A stretch of 64,000 nucleotides of DNA from Frigoribacterium sp. VKM Ac-2836 (GTDB lineage: Bacteria; Actinomycetota; Actinomycetes; Actinomycetales; Microbacteriaceae): contig NZ_JABRPK010000001.1 of the NCBI RefSeq assembly GCF_013248995.1, forward strand, positions 1,178,001-1,242,000, given 5' to 3'. The notes beneath the pieces were generated by a model that worked only from the letters and a program-made list of their open reading frames with translations, was not told where the DNA came from and ran no database searches. A program made the position numbers and the translations under genes. This document shows, piece by piece, positions 36,386 to 45,710 of the stretch (positions within the stretch are counted from its first letter, which is position 1; each line of letters starts with the position of its first letter).

Positions 36386-37174
36386 TCACCCGATGTGCCG
36401 ACGCACCTCCTCGAGGGCCAGGTCGGCACGGTCCGTGACGATGCCGTGGACGCCCACGGCGAGCAGTCGCGCCATGTCCGTCGGGTCGTTGACCGTCCAG
36501 ACATGGGTCTCGACCCCCAGGGCCGCCCACTCGGCGACACGTGCCGACGTGACGATGCGGACCGGACCCTTGCGCTCGGGTACCTGGACCGCGCCACAGC
36601 CCACCAGGGCACGCCGGACCAACGACCGTCTCAGCCTCGGGAAGGGGACGAGGCCCGCGGCCATCGCCGCGGCGATGCCCCGGGACGACGCCGACGTGGC
36701 GACTCCCGGTAGCGCCCGGACCGCCCGCCGGCGTCTCCGGTGGTCGAACGAGGTGATGAGGACGCGATCGGTCGCCCGGACGCGAGCGATGGCACGGACT
36801 GCGGGCGCCACGGCCTCGTCGGACTTGAGGTCGATGTTGAACCGGGTTTCGGGGAAGGCGTCGAGCGCCTCGTCGAGCGTGGGGATCTCGTGCTCACCGT
36901 CGAGACGGACCGCCCTGACGTCCGACAGGTCGAGGTCGAGGAGGCGCTGGTCCCGTCCCGTGAGACGCGTCAAGTCGGGATCGTGGCTGATGACCGCGAT
37001 GCCGTCGCGTGTGGCGTGCACGTCCGTCTCGACGTACGTCGCCCCGGCCGACACGGCCAGCGCGAAGGCCGACATGGTGTTCTCCGGGGCCTCCACGGCC
37101 AGGCCCCGATGAGCGAGGACCCGGGGGCCGGCCGGGGCGAACCAGCCGGCCCGGACCGGGGGAGCTGACGGCAC
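36386..37174 (-). CDS. Glycerophosphodiester phosphodiesterase
   Basis: 262 aa, TIM-barrel GDPD family. The catalytic signature is intact: LAHRGLAVEAPENT (His and Arg), then ETDVHATRDGIAVISHD (metal-binding Glu, Asp and the second His), with Lys in FNIDLKSDE. There is no signal peptide, so it is probably cytoplasmic. It splits glycerophosphodiesters to glycerol-3-phosphate and an alcohol. The GTG at 37174 overlaps the preceding stop by one base (TAGTG), linking it to the SPFH/NfeD operon. Confidence 0.9.
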   Translation of the reverse strand: MPSAPPVRAGWFAPAGPRVLAHRGLAVEAPENTMSAFALAVSAGATYVETDVHATRDGIAVISHDPDLTRLTGRDQRLLDLDLSDVRAVRLDGEHEIPTLDEALDAFPETRFNIDLKSDEAVAPAVRAIARVRATDRVLITSFDHRRRRRAVRALPGVATSASSRGIAAAMAAGLVPFPRLRRSLVRRALVGCGAVQVPERKGPVRIVTSARVAEWAALGVETHVWTVNDPTDMARLLAVGVHGIVTDRADLALEEVRRHIG

Positions 37175-38313
37175 TACGAGGTCGCCGGGGGAGTGGTCGG
37201 CCCGGTGCCCTCGGCGCCCGTCTCGGGCGCCGAGCCGGCGGGGTCGACGGTGCCCGCGCCTCCGGCCCGGCCGCCGGGAGAAGTGGTTCCGGGTGTGGTG
37301 ACCGTCGGGAACCCCAGGTCGGGTTCGGCCTCGAGGTCGACGGTCGACGCGAGGTCGGGTGTGACGTCCATCTCGGAGACCTTGGGCGCCTCGGTCGGGG
37401 TCCACCCGGGGGCGTTCGGGTCACGAGGTGCGAAGAAGCCCTGGCCGATGCCCTTGAGGGCCTCGGTGAGCTCGCTCGGGATGATCCACATGGTGTTGGC
37501 GGAACCGTCCGCGATCTTCGGAAGGGTCTGGAGGTACTGGTACGCCAGCAGCTTCGGGTCGGGGTCACCGGCGTGGATCGCGTTGAAGACCGTCGCGATG
37601 GCCTCGGCCTCGCCCTGGGCCCGCAGCACCTGGGCCTTGGCGTCGCCCTCGGCCTTGAGGATCGACGACTGACGCGAGCCCTCGGCCTCGAGGATCTGCG
37701 ACTGCTTGGTGCCCTCCGCGGTGAGGATGGCCGCGCGACGACTCCGTTCGGCACGCATCTGCTGCTCCATGGAGTCCTGGATCGACAGGGGAGGGTCGAT
37801 GGCCTTCAGTTCGACGCGGCCGACCCTGATGCCCCACTTGCCGGTCGCCTCGTCGAGCACGATGCGCAGCTGGCCGTTGATGTTGTCACGGCTGGTGAGT
37901 GCCTGTTCGAGGTTCAGCCCACCCACCACGTTGCGCAGTGTGGTGGTGGTGAGTTGCTCGACGGCCCCGAGGTAGTTGGCGATCTCGTAGGTCGCCGCCC
38001 GGGCGTCGGTCACCTGGAAGTAGACGACCGTGTCGATCGACACGACCAGGTTGTCCTCGGTGATCACGGGCTGAGGCGGGAACGAGACGACCTGCTCGCG
38101 CATGTCGATCAGCGGCCGCACTCTGTCGATGAACGGCACGAGCAGGTTCAGGCCGGGGGAGAGGGTCTTGTGATATCGCCCCAGGCGCTCGACCACTCCG
38201 GCGCTCGCCTGCGGGATGATGCGGACCGAGCGGAAGAGGATGACGAGGACGAGCACGACGACGATCGCGACGACCACGATGGTGACGACGGTGCCGGCAC
38301 TGATGGTGTCCAT
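37174..38313 (-). CDS. SPFH/Band 7 (stomatin/QmcA-like) membrane protein
   Basis: 379 aa. One N-terminal membrane helix (about 8-27) is followed by a Band 7 domain (GVVERLGRYHKTLSPGLNLLVPFIDRV, residues 38 to about 200) and a helical Ala/Glu-rich stretch (about 200-250, coiled-coil type). The C-terminal 90 residues are Pro/Thr/Gly-rich and probably disordered. Such proteins form large ring or cage scaffolds in membrane microdomains and pair with NfeD proteins, here encoded 4 bp upstream. Confidence 0.88.
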   Translation of the reverse strand: MDTISAGTVVTIVVVAIVVVLVLVILFRSVRIIPQASAGVVERLGRYHKTLSPGLNLLVPFIDRVRPLIDMREQVVSFPPQPVITEDNLVVSIDTVVYFQVTDARAATYEIANYLGAVEQLTTTTLRNVVGGLNLEQALTSRDNINGQLRIVLDEATGKWGIRVGRVELKAIDPPLSIQDSMEQQMRAERSRRAAILTAEGTKQSQILEAEGSRQSSILKAEGDAKAQVLRAQGEAEAIATVFNAIHAGDPDPKLLAYQYLQTLPKIADGSANTMWIIPSELTEALKGIGQGFFAPRDPNAPGWTPTEAPKVSEMDVTPDLASTVDLEAEPDLGFPTVTTPGTTSPGGRAGGAGTVDPAGSAPETGAEGTGPTTPPATS

Positions 38314-38317
38314 GGCT

Positions 38318-38797
38318 TCAGGACCTCTCTGCGGAGGCGACGAAGGCCGTCGACCCCTCGATGGCTGTCACGACCACCGGGGACCCGGTGTCGAGTGCGA
38401 TGTCGGCGCCCGCCGACGCCACGGGGGAGGACAGCACCCTCGCCGTCCAGGTCTCGCCGTTCGACAGCTTGACCTGGCCCGACCCGGCCCCGATCGGCAC
38501 GACGACCGTCCCGCGCAGACCCAGGAGTGCCTCGACGTTGCTGGGGGTCGGATCGCCCCCGCGGCGCAGAGCCCGGAGCAGCGGTGGCCGCACGGTGAAG
38601 AGCAGCAACACCGCGAGCACGGCCGCGACGATCGCCTGCAACCACCACGGAGCGCCGAAGAGACCGGCCAGCAGACCGCCGACGCTACCGATGGCGAGCA
38701 TCAGGAAGGTGAACTCGAGCGTCGTCACCTCGACGATGACGAACACCAGGATGAGCGCGATCCACGCGACCCATGCGTAATCGTTCAGGACGTCCAC
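38318..38797 (-). CDS. NfeD-family membrane protein
   Basis: 159 aa. Three or four hydrophobic segments (about residues 6-70) precede a small OB-fold domain (ALLGLRGTVVVPIGAGSGQVKLSNGETWTARV), the NfeD C-terminal signature. It is the usual partner of the SPFH protein encoded next. I chose the GTG at 38797 because AGAGGG lies five bases upstream; the frame extends to 38836. Confidence 0.85.
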   Translation of the reverse strand: MDVLNDYAWVAWIALILVFVIVEVTTLEFTFLMLAIGSVGGLLAGLFGAPWWLQAIVAAVLAVLLLFTVRPPLLRALRRGGDPTPSNVEALLGLRGTVVVPIGAGSGQVKLSNGETWTARVLSSPVASAGADIALDTGSPVVVTAIEGSTAFVASAERS

Positions 38798-38922
38798 GTC
38801 GACCCTCTTTCGTTCCCCTGTTATGGAAACTACCACCCGCCACCTGTGCTGACGAGGGGGATTGGTAGGGTCGAGTCCGGCCCCCGGGCCGATCGATCCC
38901 CCCGCACAGTCTGGAGCACGTC

Positions 38923-39690
38923 TTGTCCAACCCCCTCGCCGCAGAGTCCCTCGCCGGAGCCCGAGTCCTGGTCACCGGGTCGTCCCGGGGGATCGGTGCC
39001 GACACCGTGCGCTACTTCGCCGAGGCCGGGGCCAAGGTCGTCGTGAACTACCGCAACAAAGAGAAGCGTGCGCTGCAACTCGTCGCGAAGATCGAGGAGG
39101 CCGGTGGTGAAGCGATCGCCGTCGGCGCCGATCTGACCGACGAGGACAGCCTGGCGACCATGTTCGCCACCGTGCGCGACGCCTGGGGCGGCCTCGACGT
39201 CCTCGTCATGAACGCCTCGGGCGGCATGGAGACGGGCATGGCAGAGGACTACGCGCTGAAGCTCAACCGCGACGCGCAGGTGGCCCTGCTCACGGCGGCC
39301 CTGCCGCTGCTCGCCCCGGGCTCGCGCGTCGTCTTCGTCACGAGCCACCAGGCACACTTCATCCGCACGACCGAGACGATGCCCGAGTACCTTCCCGTCG
39401 CCTTGAGCAAGCGTGCCGGCGAGGACGCCCTGCGCGAGATGCTGCCTCGACTCGAGGCGGCAGGCGTCGAGTTCGTCGTGGTCTCGGGCGACATGATCGA
39501 GGGCACCATCACGGCCACGCTTCTCGAACGGTCGAACCCTGGCGCCATCTCGTCGCGCAAAGAGAGCGCCGGCAAGCTCTACAACGTGGCCGAGTTCGCC
39601 GCCGAGGTCGCGTCCGCCGCCGTCGACCCCGTCCCGGCCGACCACACCCGGCTCGTGGGCGACGTCAGCGACTTCGCACCCATCGTCTGA
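38923..39690 (+). CDS. SDR-family oxidoreductase lacking the usual catalytic Tyr
   Basis: 255 aa. The Rossmann motif TGSSRGIG (about 18-25) and NAS (NASGG, at the usual NNAG site) are present, and Ser in VTSHQAHF fits the catalytic serine. At the YxxxK site the sequence reads VALSK, with the nearest Tyr three residues earlier (EYLPVALSK), so the normal acid/base Tyr is absent. The enzyme may be non-canonical. TTG start at 38923 with a GGAG site; the Nudix gene follows after 11 bp. Confidence 0.8.
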   Translation: MSNPLAAESLAGARVLVTGSSRGIGADTVRYFAEAGAKVVVNYRNKEKRALQLVAKIEEAGGEAIAVGADLTDEDSLATMFATVRDAWGGLDVLVMNASGGMETGMAEDYALKLNRDAQVALLTAALPLLAPGSRVVFVTSHQAHFIRTTETMPEYLPVALSKRAGEDALREMLPRLEAAGVEFVVVSGDMIEGTITATLLERSNPGAISSRKESAGKLYNVAEFAAEVASAAVDPVPADHTRLVGDVSDFAPIV

Positions 39691-39701
39691 GGCCACCCCT
39701 C

Positions 39702-40166
39702 GTGTCCGATCAGATCGTCCGTCCGACCTCCCGCCTCCTCGTCCTCGACGAGGACGACCGGTTGCTCCTGATGAAGACGGTCGCACCCGACTCGACCCGA
39801 GCCGCACGCTGGATCACGCCGGGGGGCGGAGTCGACCCGGGTGAGACGCACGTCGAAGCCGCCATCCGTGAACTCCGCGAGGAGACCGGCCAAGTCGTCA
39901 CCGATGTCGGCGAGGTCGTGCGGGTGGACGACTTCGAGGTGACCTGGGACGACGCCGACCACACGCACGGGCACGCGGAGTTCTACGTCGTCCGTCTGCC
40001 GCATTTCGAGGTCTCCGACGACGGCTGGACCGACGAGGAGCGCACCGACATCCTCGAGTCGCGATGGTTCGGCCTGGACGACCTGACGACGACCGACGAG
40101 CCGGTCGAACCGGAAGACCTCGCCGATCTCGTGCGCCTGATCCTGTCCGACGCTTCCGCGTCCTGA
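39702..40166 (+). CDS. Nudix hydrolase
   Basis: 154 aa. The Nudix box GX5EX7REUXEEXGU is complete (GGVDPGE, then RELREETGQV, about residues 47-70). It hydrolyses a nucleoside diphosphate linked to another group; the substrate is not predictable. GTG start. It follows the SDR gene on the same strand and is probably co-transcribed. Confidence 0.88.
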   Translation: MSDQIVRPTSRLLVLDEDDRLLLMKTVAPDSTRAARWITPGGGVDPGETHVEAAIRELREETGQVVTDVGEVVRVDDFEVTWDDADHTHGHAEFYVVRLPHFEVSDDGWTDEERTDILESRWFGLDDLTTTDEPVEPEDLADLVRLILSDASAS

Positions 40167-40232
40167 TCGTCGCTCAGAGGGGCACGATCCCGCCGAACGC
40201 TGGGCCACTTCTCGCCAGCAGCTGGGTCGCTG

Positions 40233-40246
40233 ATAATGCACATTAT
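40233..40246. repeat. AT-rich inverted repeat ATAATG-CA-CATTAT
   Basis: Perfect 6-bp arms in an otherwise GC-rich stretch, 78 bases before the hypothetical gene at 40324. It contains -10-like words (TAATGC, TTATGT), so it could be promoter and operator together. Confidence 0.45.
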
Positions 40247-40323
40247 GTCAAGAGACGAACGGAAGGGCCCGGGAAGCCCCCTTCGGTGATGCGCCCCCCG
40301 CCTCGGCGGAGTTTCCTGGGCGC

Positions 40324-40827
40324 ATGACGACCGACACCCCGTCCCACACGCCACGCGACGACGCACACCGACGTCCTGACGGACTCGACGACGACACCGT
40401 CGCCGCGCTCGGTCAACTCTCGGCTGCACTCGAGATCGTCGAGCAGGCCCGGGGGTTCCTCTACGGCTTCCACCGGCTGACCGGCAAGGCCGACCTGGCC
40501 CTCGGTGACGCCGTCGACGCACTGCGGGACGCCGGCCACGCCGAGGTCGCCGACCTGGTCGAGCGCGACCTCGTCGGTCGCAACGTCATCGAGGGCCGGT
40601 GGACGTACCAAGTGGTCGAGGACTACGACGACGGGTACTACGCCACGTTCCGCCAACATGAACATAACATACGTCATTCTCTTGCCGGCGGCAAGAAGCA
40701 CCTCTTCGAAGCCGAGATGAAGGAGGCGCGGCGCACGCACGGACGACGGCATCACGAGGCACTTCCCGGTGAGCCCCTGCCGGAGTCCGGTCCTGAGAGG
40801 AACGAGCCGGGAACCCCCGCGGCCTGA
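40324..40827 (+). CDS. Conserved hypothetical actinobacterial protein
   Basis: A soluble 167-aa protein without membrane segment or cysteine. The middle (about 28-125) is helical and looks conserved: LSAALEIVEQARGFLYGFHRLTGKADL, then LVGRNVIEGRWTYQVVEDYDDGYYATFR. I recognise the pattern from unannotated actinobacterial proteins but know no function. Both ends are charged and probably disordered. A short AT-rich patch (about 40655-40680) lies inside the coding region. It precedes folE by 12 bp on the same strand and may share its transcript. Confidence 0.75.
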   Translation: MTTDTPSHTPRDDAHRRPDGLDDDTVAALGQLSAALEIVEQARGFLYGFHRLTGKADLALGDAVDALRDAGHAEVADLVERDLVGRNVIEGRWTYQVVEDYDDGYYATFRQHEHNIRHSLAGGKKHLFEAEMKEARRTHGRRHHEALPGEPLPESGPERNEPGTPAA

Positions 40828-40839
40828 GAAGATGGCGTG

Positions 40840-41427
40840 ATGACTCCCCCGCCGATCGACCGGGCCCGCATCGAGGCCGCCGTGCTCGAACTGCTCGCAG
40901 CCATCGGCGAGGACGTCGGGCGACCTGGGCTCGAGTCCACACCCCGACGGGTCGCGGACGCCTACTCCGAGTTCTTCTCGGGGCTGGGCGTCGACGCTGC
41001 AGATCTCGTCCGCCAGGCGACCGTCGCGGCAGAACCCCACCAACTCGGCGAGGTCGTGATCGTCCGCGACATCTCGTTCCGGTCGATGTGCGAACACCAC
41101 CTGCTGCCCTTCGTCGGGGTCGCGCACGTGGCCTACGTGCCCGGCGAGACGATCGTCGGGTTGGGCGCACTCCCCCGGGTGGTCGACGCCTTGGCCTCGC
41201 GCCCACAATTGCAGGAGCGGCTGGGCGAGGAGATCGCGGACGCCGTCCAGGTGGGCGCCCGCCCCGACGGCGTGCTGGTGGTCCTCGACGCCGCGCACGG
41301 CTGCGTCACGACACGAGGCCCCCGTCAGACCGGCAGCACCACGGTGACGCTCGCGAGCCGCGGTGCCCTGTCCGAGCCGGCGGCCCGGGCAGAGGCCGTC
41401 GCCCTGATGGGCACCCTCCGTGTCTGA
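40840..41427 (+). CDS. folE: GTP cyclohydrolase I
   Basis: 195 aa. The zinc ligands (Cys in SMCEHHLLPF, the following His, and Cys in HGCVTTRG) and the catalytic His are present. It converts GTP to dihydroneopterin triphosphate, the first step of folate synthesis. The ATG at 40840 is chosen (GAGAAGA site); a GTG three bases earlier is in frame. It overlaps the next gene by 8 bp. The usual neighbours ftsH, folB and folK are not here. Confidence 0.93.
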   Translation: MTPPPIDRARIEAAVLELLAAIGEDVGRPGLESTPRRVADAYSEFFSGLGVDAADLVRQATVAAEPHQLGEVVIVRDISFRSMCEHHLLPFVGVAHVAYVPGETIVGLGALPRVVDALASRPQLQERLGEEIADAVQVGARPDGVLVVLDAAHGCVTTRGPRQTGSTTVTLASRGALSEPAARAEAVALMGTLRV

Positions 41428-42361
41428 GTCGACGACCGAGCCCGGCAGGGTCGAGTCGACCGGGTTCGTCCTGCCGCCGTTGATCGCACCCCGACGGCGG
41501 ATCGGGTCGCGGACCTTCGACTTCTCGCGCCAGGTCGCCGTGATGGCGATCGTCAACCGCACGCCCGACTCGTTCTTCGACCGGGGCGCGACCTTCGCGC
41601 TCGACCGCGCCGTGCAGGCCGCCGTCGACGCGGCCGAGGCGGGAGCCGACTGGGTCGACATCGGCGGCGTCCCCTTCGCCCCGGGGCCCGAGCTGTCCGC
41701 GGCCGACGAGCTCGATCGGGTCCTGCCTGTCGTGCAGGCCCTGGCGAGCCGGTCCGACGTCGTGATCTCGGTCGACACCTTCAGACCAGAGGTCGCCGAG
41801 CGCGCGATCGCCGCCGGGGCCCATGTCGTGAACGACACCACGGGCCTCCACGACCCGCGCCTGGCCGACGTGGTGGCCGACGGTGACGCCACGCTGGTCG
41901 TTACGCACAGCCTCGCGGCACCTCGACGGGCTCTTCCCCGCCCGCACTACGACGACGTCGTGACCGAGGTGGTGGAGTTTCTGGCCCGCCGGGTCGACGT
42001 CGCTCGCGCCCACGGTGTGCCCGACGATCGGCTCGTGGTCGACCCTGGGCACGATCTCAACAAGTCGACCCGGCATTCGCTCGAGCTCACCAGACGACTG
42101 TCCGAGGTGGCCGCCCTGGGGCACCCGACGCTCGCCGCGGTGTCCAACAAGGACTTCGTCGGCGAATCCCTCGGTCGCGACAAGCCCGACCGACTGGCCG
42201 GTTCACTGGCCGCGGCCACGGTCAGCGTGGTGCAGGGTGCCCGCATCGTCCGAATGCACGACGTCCGGGCCAGCGTCGACGCCGTCCGCATGGTCGAGGC
42301 GATCCTCGGTTGGCGCGACCCCGTGGTCGAACGGCACAACCTGACCGAAGGCCCGTCGTGA
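41420..42361 (+). CDS. Dihydropteroate synthase paralogue (FolP2-like)
   Basis: 313 aa, a TIM-barrel pterin-binding protein. Pterin-site residues are conserved: VDTF, VNDTT, VDPG, SNKDF and RMHDV. The first loop reads NRTPDSFFDRGATF instead of NVTPDSFSDGG, and DIGGVPFAPG replaces the DVGGESTRPG pattern, as in the mycobacterial FolP2 group, whose members lack proven DHPS activity. GTG start at 41420 inside the folE end; GTGA overlap with the next gene. Confidence 0.8.
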   Translation: MSESTTEPGRVESTGFVLPPLIAPRRRIGSRTFDFSRQVAVMAIVNRTPDSFFDRGATFALDRAVQAAVDAAEAGADWVDIGGVPFAPGPELSAADELDRVLPVVQALASRSDVVISVDTFRPEVAERAIAAGAHVVNDTTGLHDPRLADVVADGDATLVVTHSLAAPRRALPRPHYDDVVTEVVEFLARRVDVARAHGVPDDRLVVDPGHDLNKSTRHSLELTRRLSEVAALGHPTLAAVSNKDFVGESLGRDKPDRLAGSLAAATVSVVQGARIVRMHDVRASVDAVRMVEAILGWRDPVVERHNLTEGPS

Positions 42362-43122
42362 ACGGCCCCGTGATCACCCGGCTGCACCCCGCCCCTCCGG
42401 TCGCCGGCACTCCGCTGACGATCGACGACCTCATCGAGCTGCACCGTCCCCGTGATCGGGCGACACCTCGCGTGCGGGCCAACTTCGTGGCGAGCGTGGA
42501 CGGCTCGGCCACGGCTGCCGGGAGAACACGCGACCTGGGCGGACCGGCCGACCTCCTCGTCTTCGATCTGCTGCGCCGGCTCTGCGACGTCGTCGTCGTG
42601 GGAGCGGGCACGGTCCGCGACGAGGGGTACGGCTCGATGAGACTCGGCGACGACGCGGTCGCCTGGCGGCGCACGGCCGGCCTGCCCGACCATCCCGTCT
42701 TCGCCATCGTCTCGAGCGGCCTCGACCTCGACCCCTCGAGCGCGGTGTTCGCCGAGGCACCGGCCAGGCCTCTGGTCCTCACCCACGATTCAGCTCCGCG
42801 GGCGAGCCGCACCCGCCTCGACGAGGTCGCCGACGTCGTGTCGTGCGGTGGCGACCGGGTCGACCCGCGCCTCCTCGTCCGCGCTCTCGTCGAGCGGGGG
42901 CTCACGCAGATCCACACCGAAGGTGGACCGACCCTGTTCGGCGACCTGGTCGCTGCCGACGTCGTCGACGAGCTGTGTCTCACCGTCTCGCCGAACGTCG
43001 AGGGCGGGGCCGGTCCGCGCATCGTCGCGGCCCGTGAGGCCATGGCGCTTCGCGGCCTCGCCCTCGACCACGTCCTGCTGTCGGCGGACATGCTGCTGAC
43101 GAAGTGGTCGCGACGGCGCTGA
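42358..43122 (+). CDS. RibD C-terminal-like pyrimidine reductase family protein
   Basis: 254 aa with a dihydrofolate-reductase-like RibD_C fold: VRANFVASVDGSATAAGRTRDLGGPAD at the N-terminus, VVVGAGTVRDEGYG, and IHTEGGPTLFGDLVAADVVDELCLTVSP. It should bind NADPH and reduce a pterin- or pyrimidine-like substrate. It is translationally coupled (GTGA) to the FolP2-like gene in a folE-folP2-reductase operon, which hints at a pterin-related role (inference). Confidence 0.82.
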   Translation: MNGPVITRLHPAPPVAGTPLTIDDLIELHRPRDRATPRVRANFVASVDGSATAAGRTRDLGGPADLLVFDLLRRLCDVVVVGAGTVRDEGYGSMRLGDDAVAWRRTAGLPDHPVFAIVSSGLDLDPSSAVFAEAPARPLVLTHDSAPRASRTRLDEVADVVSCGGDRVDPRLLVRALVERGLTQIHTEGGPTLFGDLVAADVVDELCLTVSPNVEGGAGPRIVAAREAMALRGLALDHVLLSADMLLTKWSRRR

Positions 43123-43172
43123 CCTCGGCGGCTACCGACCCCGAGCTCAGGAGGCGCGGTGCAGGCGGGTGA

Positions 43173-43859
43173 TCAGCTCGCCTTCTCGCCGAAACCGCCC
43201 TCGATCAGCGTGATGAGGTCGTCCACGGCGGCTGCGGCATCCGGGCCGGTCGCCATGACGGCCACCGTCGAGCCCTTGCCCACGTTCAATCCCATGATGC
43301 GCAGCAGGCTCTTGGCGTCCACCCCGTTGACCGTGACGTCGGCCTGGAACCGCGAGGCATGGGTGACGAGGTCGGCGGCCGGACGGGCGTGCAACCCCGA
43401 GGCGTTCACGAGGACGGCCGAACGTTCCACGGCGTCCCCGCCGCGCAGGTCGCGCTCGTCGGCGTGGGCGTCGGCGACGCCCGTGGCCGTGCGGGCCGAG
43501 GCGGCGACGGACTCGAGGTCTCCCCCGGTCTCGGCGGTGACGGCCGCGGCGACCGTGCCCTCCACCAATGGGGCGTCAGCGATCACGATGCGTTCCTTCT
43601 CGGCGTCGTCGAGGAAGTCGACCGCCGTCTCGCTCGTCAGGATGGCCGAGCCGAGGTCGCAGAGCACGACGGCGCCGCCACCCTTCGCCGCTTCGGCCAG
43701 CGCGGCGGAGATCTTGTCGAAGCTGGTGCCGATGGAACCGTCGTCGGCCCCTCCGGCGGCCACGATGGTCGTCGTGGGAGCCATCTGGCGGGCGAGGTCG
43801 ACCACGCCCTCGGCGATCTTGACGCTGTGGGAGACGACGACGATTCCGATGGTGGGCAT
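43173..43859 (-). CDS. dhaM: Dihydroxyacetone kinase phosphoryl donor DhaM (EIIA-HPr fusion)
   Basis: 228 aa in two domains. Residues 1-130 form the mannose-type EIIA domain with the phosphorylated His in VVVSHSVKIAEG. Residues 145-228 are an HPr domain with the active-site His in ASGLHARPAADLV. The EI-like domain of the E. coli protein is absent, so phosphate must come from a separate enzyme I. It hands phosphate to DhaL-bound ADP. It is the last gene of dhaKLM, with AAGGAG before the ATG at 43859. Confidence 0.93.
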   Translation of the reverse strand: MPTIGIVVVSHSVKIAEGVVDLARQMAPTTTIVAAGGADDGSIGTSFDKISAALAEAAKGGGAVVLCDLGSAILTSETAVDFLDDAEKERIVIADAPLVEGTVAAAVTAETGGDLESVAASARTATGVADAHADERDLRGGDAVERSAVLVNASGLHARPAADLVTHASRFQADVTVNGVDAKSLLRIMGLNVGKGSTVAVMATGPDAAAAVDDLITLIEGGFGEKAS

Positions 43860-43861
43860 TC

Positions 43862-44512
43862 TCAGGACTCCTTGCTCGTGCCGTCGGCGGCGTCGGCCGC
43901 GGCGGCGATGATGAGGGACGACGACTGCGCGCCGGGATCGCGGTGACCCACGGCACGCTCGCCGAGGTAGCTGGCTCGACCCTTGCGGGCGACGAGGGGT
44001 TCGGTCGACGCGGCTCCGGCCGCCGCGGCGTCGGCTGCCGCGCGGAGGACCGCCGCGGGCGACGCCCCGTCGGCGGCGGCGGCGGTCGCCGCGTCGACGG
44101 CCGGCGTCCACGCGTCGATCATGGTCTTGTCGCCGACTTCGGCCTTGCCCCTGAGCACGACTCCGTCACGAGCCGCCGTCAGGAAGGCGACCAGCGCCTC
44201 CGCGTCCAACTCGGTGGCGTCGCCCAACGCGGCCGAGCCCTTGAGGTAGGCCGTGCCGAGCAGAGGGCCCGAGGCTCCCCCGACCGTCGAGATCAGGGTC
44301 GTGGCCACGAGCTTGAGAGCGGCTCCCGGCGTGGCGTCGGCGGGCAGGTCGGCGAGTCTGGCCCGGACGGCCGTGAAGCCCCGTGACAAATTCTCACCGT
44401 GGTCGCCGTCGCCGATCTGCCGGTCGAGCTCGCTGAGCGCCGTGTGCTCGACGGCGACGACGTCGGCCGTCCGGTCGATCCAGGCCCGGGTCCAGGTGCC
44501 GTCGAGTGTCAT
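43862..44512 (-). CDS. dhaL: Dihydroxyacetone kinase ADP-binding subunit DhaL
   Basis: 216 aa, the all-helical nucleotide-binding subunit. The Mg-ADP-binding motif ELDRQIGDGDHGENLSRG (three Asp/His ligands) and STVGGASGPLLGTAYL are intact, as is DKTMIDAW. In the PTS-type kinase ADP stays bound and is rephosphorylated by DhaM. The ATG at 44512 matches the family start. An in-frame ATG at 44572 overlaps the dhaK stop (ATGA) and would add a His-rich 20-residue leader. Confidence 0.9.
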   Translation of the reverse strand: MTLDGTWTRAWIDRTADVVAVEHTALSELDRQIGDGDHGENLSRGFTAVRARLADLPADATPGAALKLVATTLISTVGGASGPLLGTAYLKGSAALGDATELDAEALVAFLTAARDGVVLRGKAEVGDKTMIDAWTPAVDAATAAAADGASPAAVLRAAADAAAAGAASTEPLVARKGRASYLGERAVGHRDPGAQSSSLIIAAAADAADGTSKES

Positions 44513-44568
44513 GCGGTGGTCGTTCCCTTCGTGATGCGATGGTGCGTTCCGGTGAGCGTGGGGCGAGT

Positions 44569-45570
<1,002 letters not shown>

Positions 45571-45625
45571 CGAAGTACCTTTCTCGGCGCGGGAGACGGT
45601 GCTCGCGGGCACCAGGCTGCCGCTC

Positions 45626-45631
45626 AACCTA
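45626..45631 (-). promoter_or_regulatory. -10 box of the dhaKLM operon
   Basis: TAGGTT on the minus strand; 17 bases upstream the -35 position falls inside the palindrome at 45649-45662. Confidence 0.45.
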
Positions 45632-45648
45632 CTCCCGGCGCGGACCGA

Positions 45649-45662
45649 TGCACATATGTGCA
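45649..45662. promoter_or_regulatory. Perfect palindrome TGCACATATGTGCA, operator of dhaKLM/glpFK
   Basis: A 14-bp perfect palindrome overlapping the dhaK -35 region, within the dhaK-glpF divergent region. Its form suits a SorC/DeoR/LacI-type sugar or polyol regulator; no regulator gene lies next to it. Confidence 0.6.
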
Positions 45663-45689
45663 AACACCTGATCTTTGCTTCTCATCTCG

Positions 45690-45699
45690 TGTGATCACA
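45690..45699. promoter_or_regulatory. Palindrome TGTGATCACA upstream of glpF
   Basis: A perfect 10-bp palindrome just before the glpF -35 box. It carries CRP half-sites TGTGA/TCACA but without the six-base spacer, so it is not a canonical Crp/GlxR site. Confidence 0.35.
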
Positions 45700-45710
45700 G
45701 CACTAAGGTG

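Noticed and set aside
45690-45699. TGTGATCACA as a Crp/GlxR site
   Set aside because: The six-base spacer between TGTGA and TCACA required by CRP-type dimers is missing.
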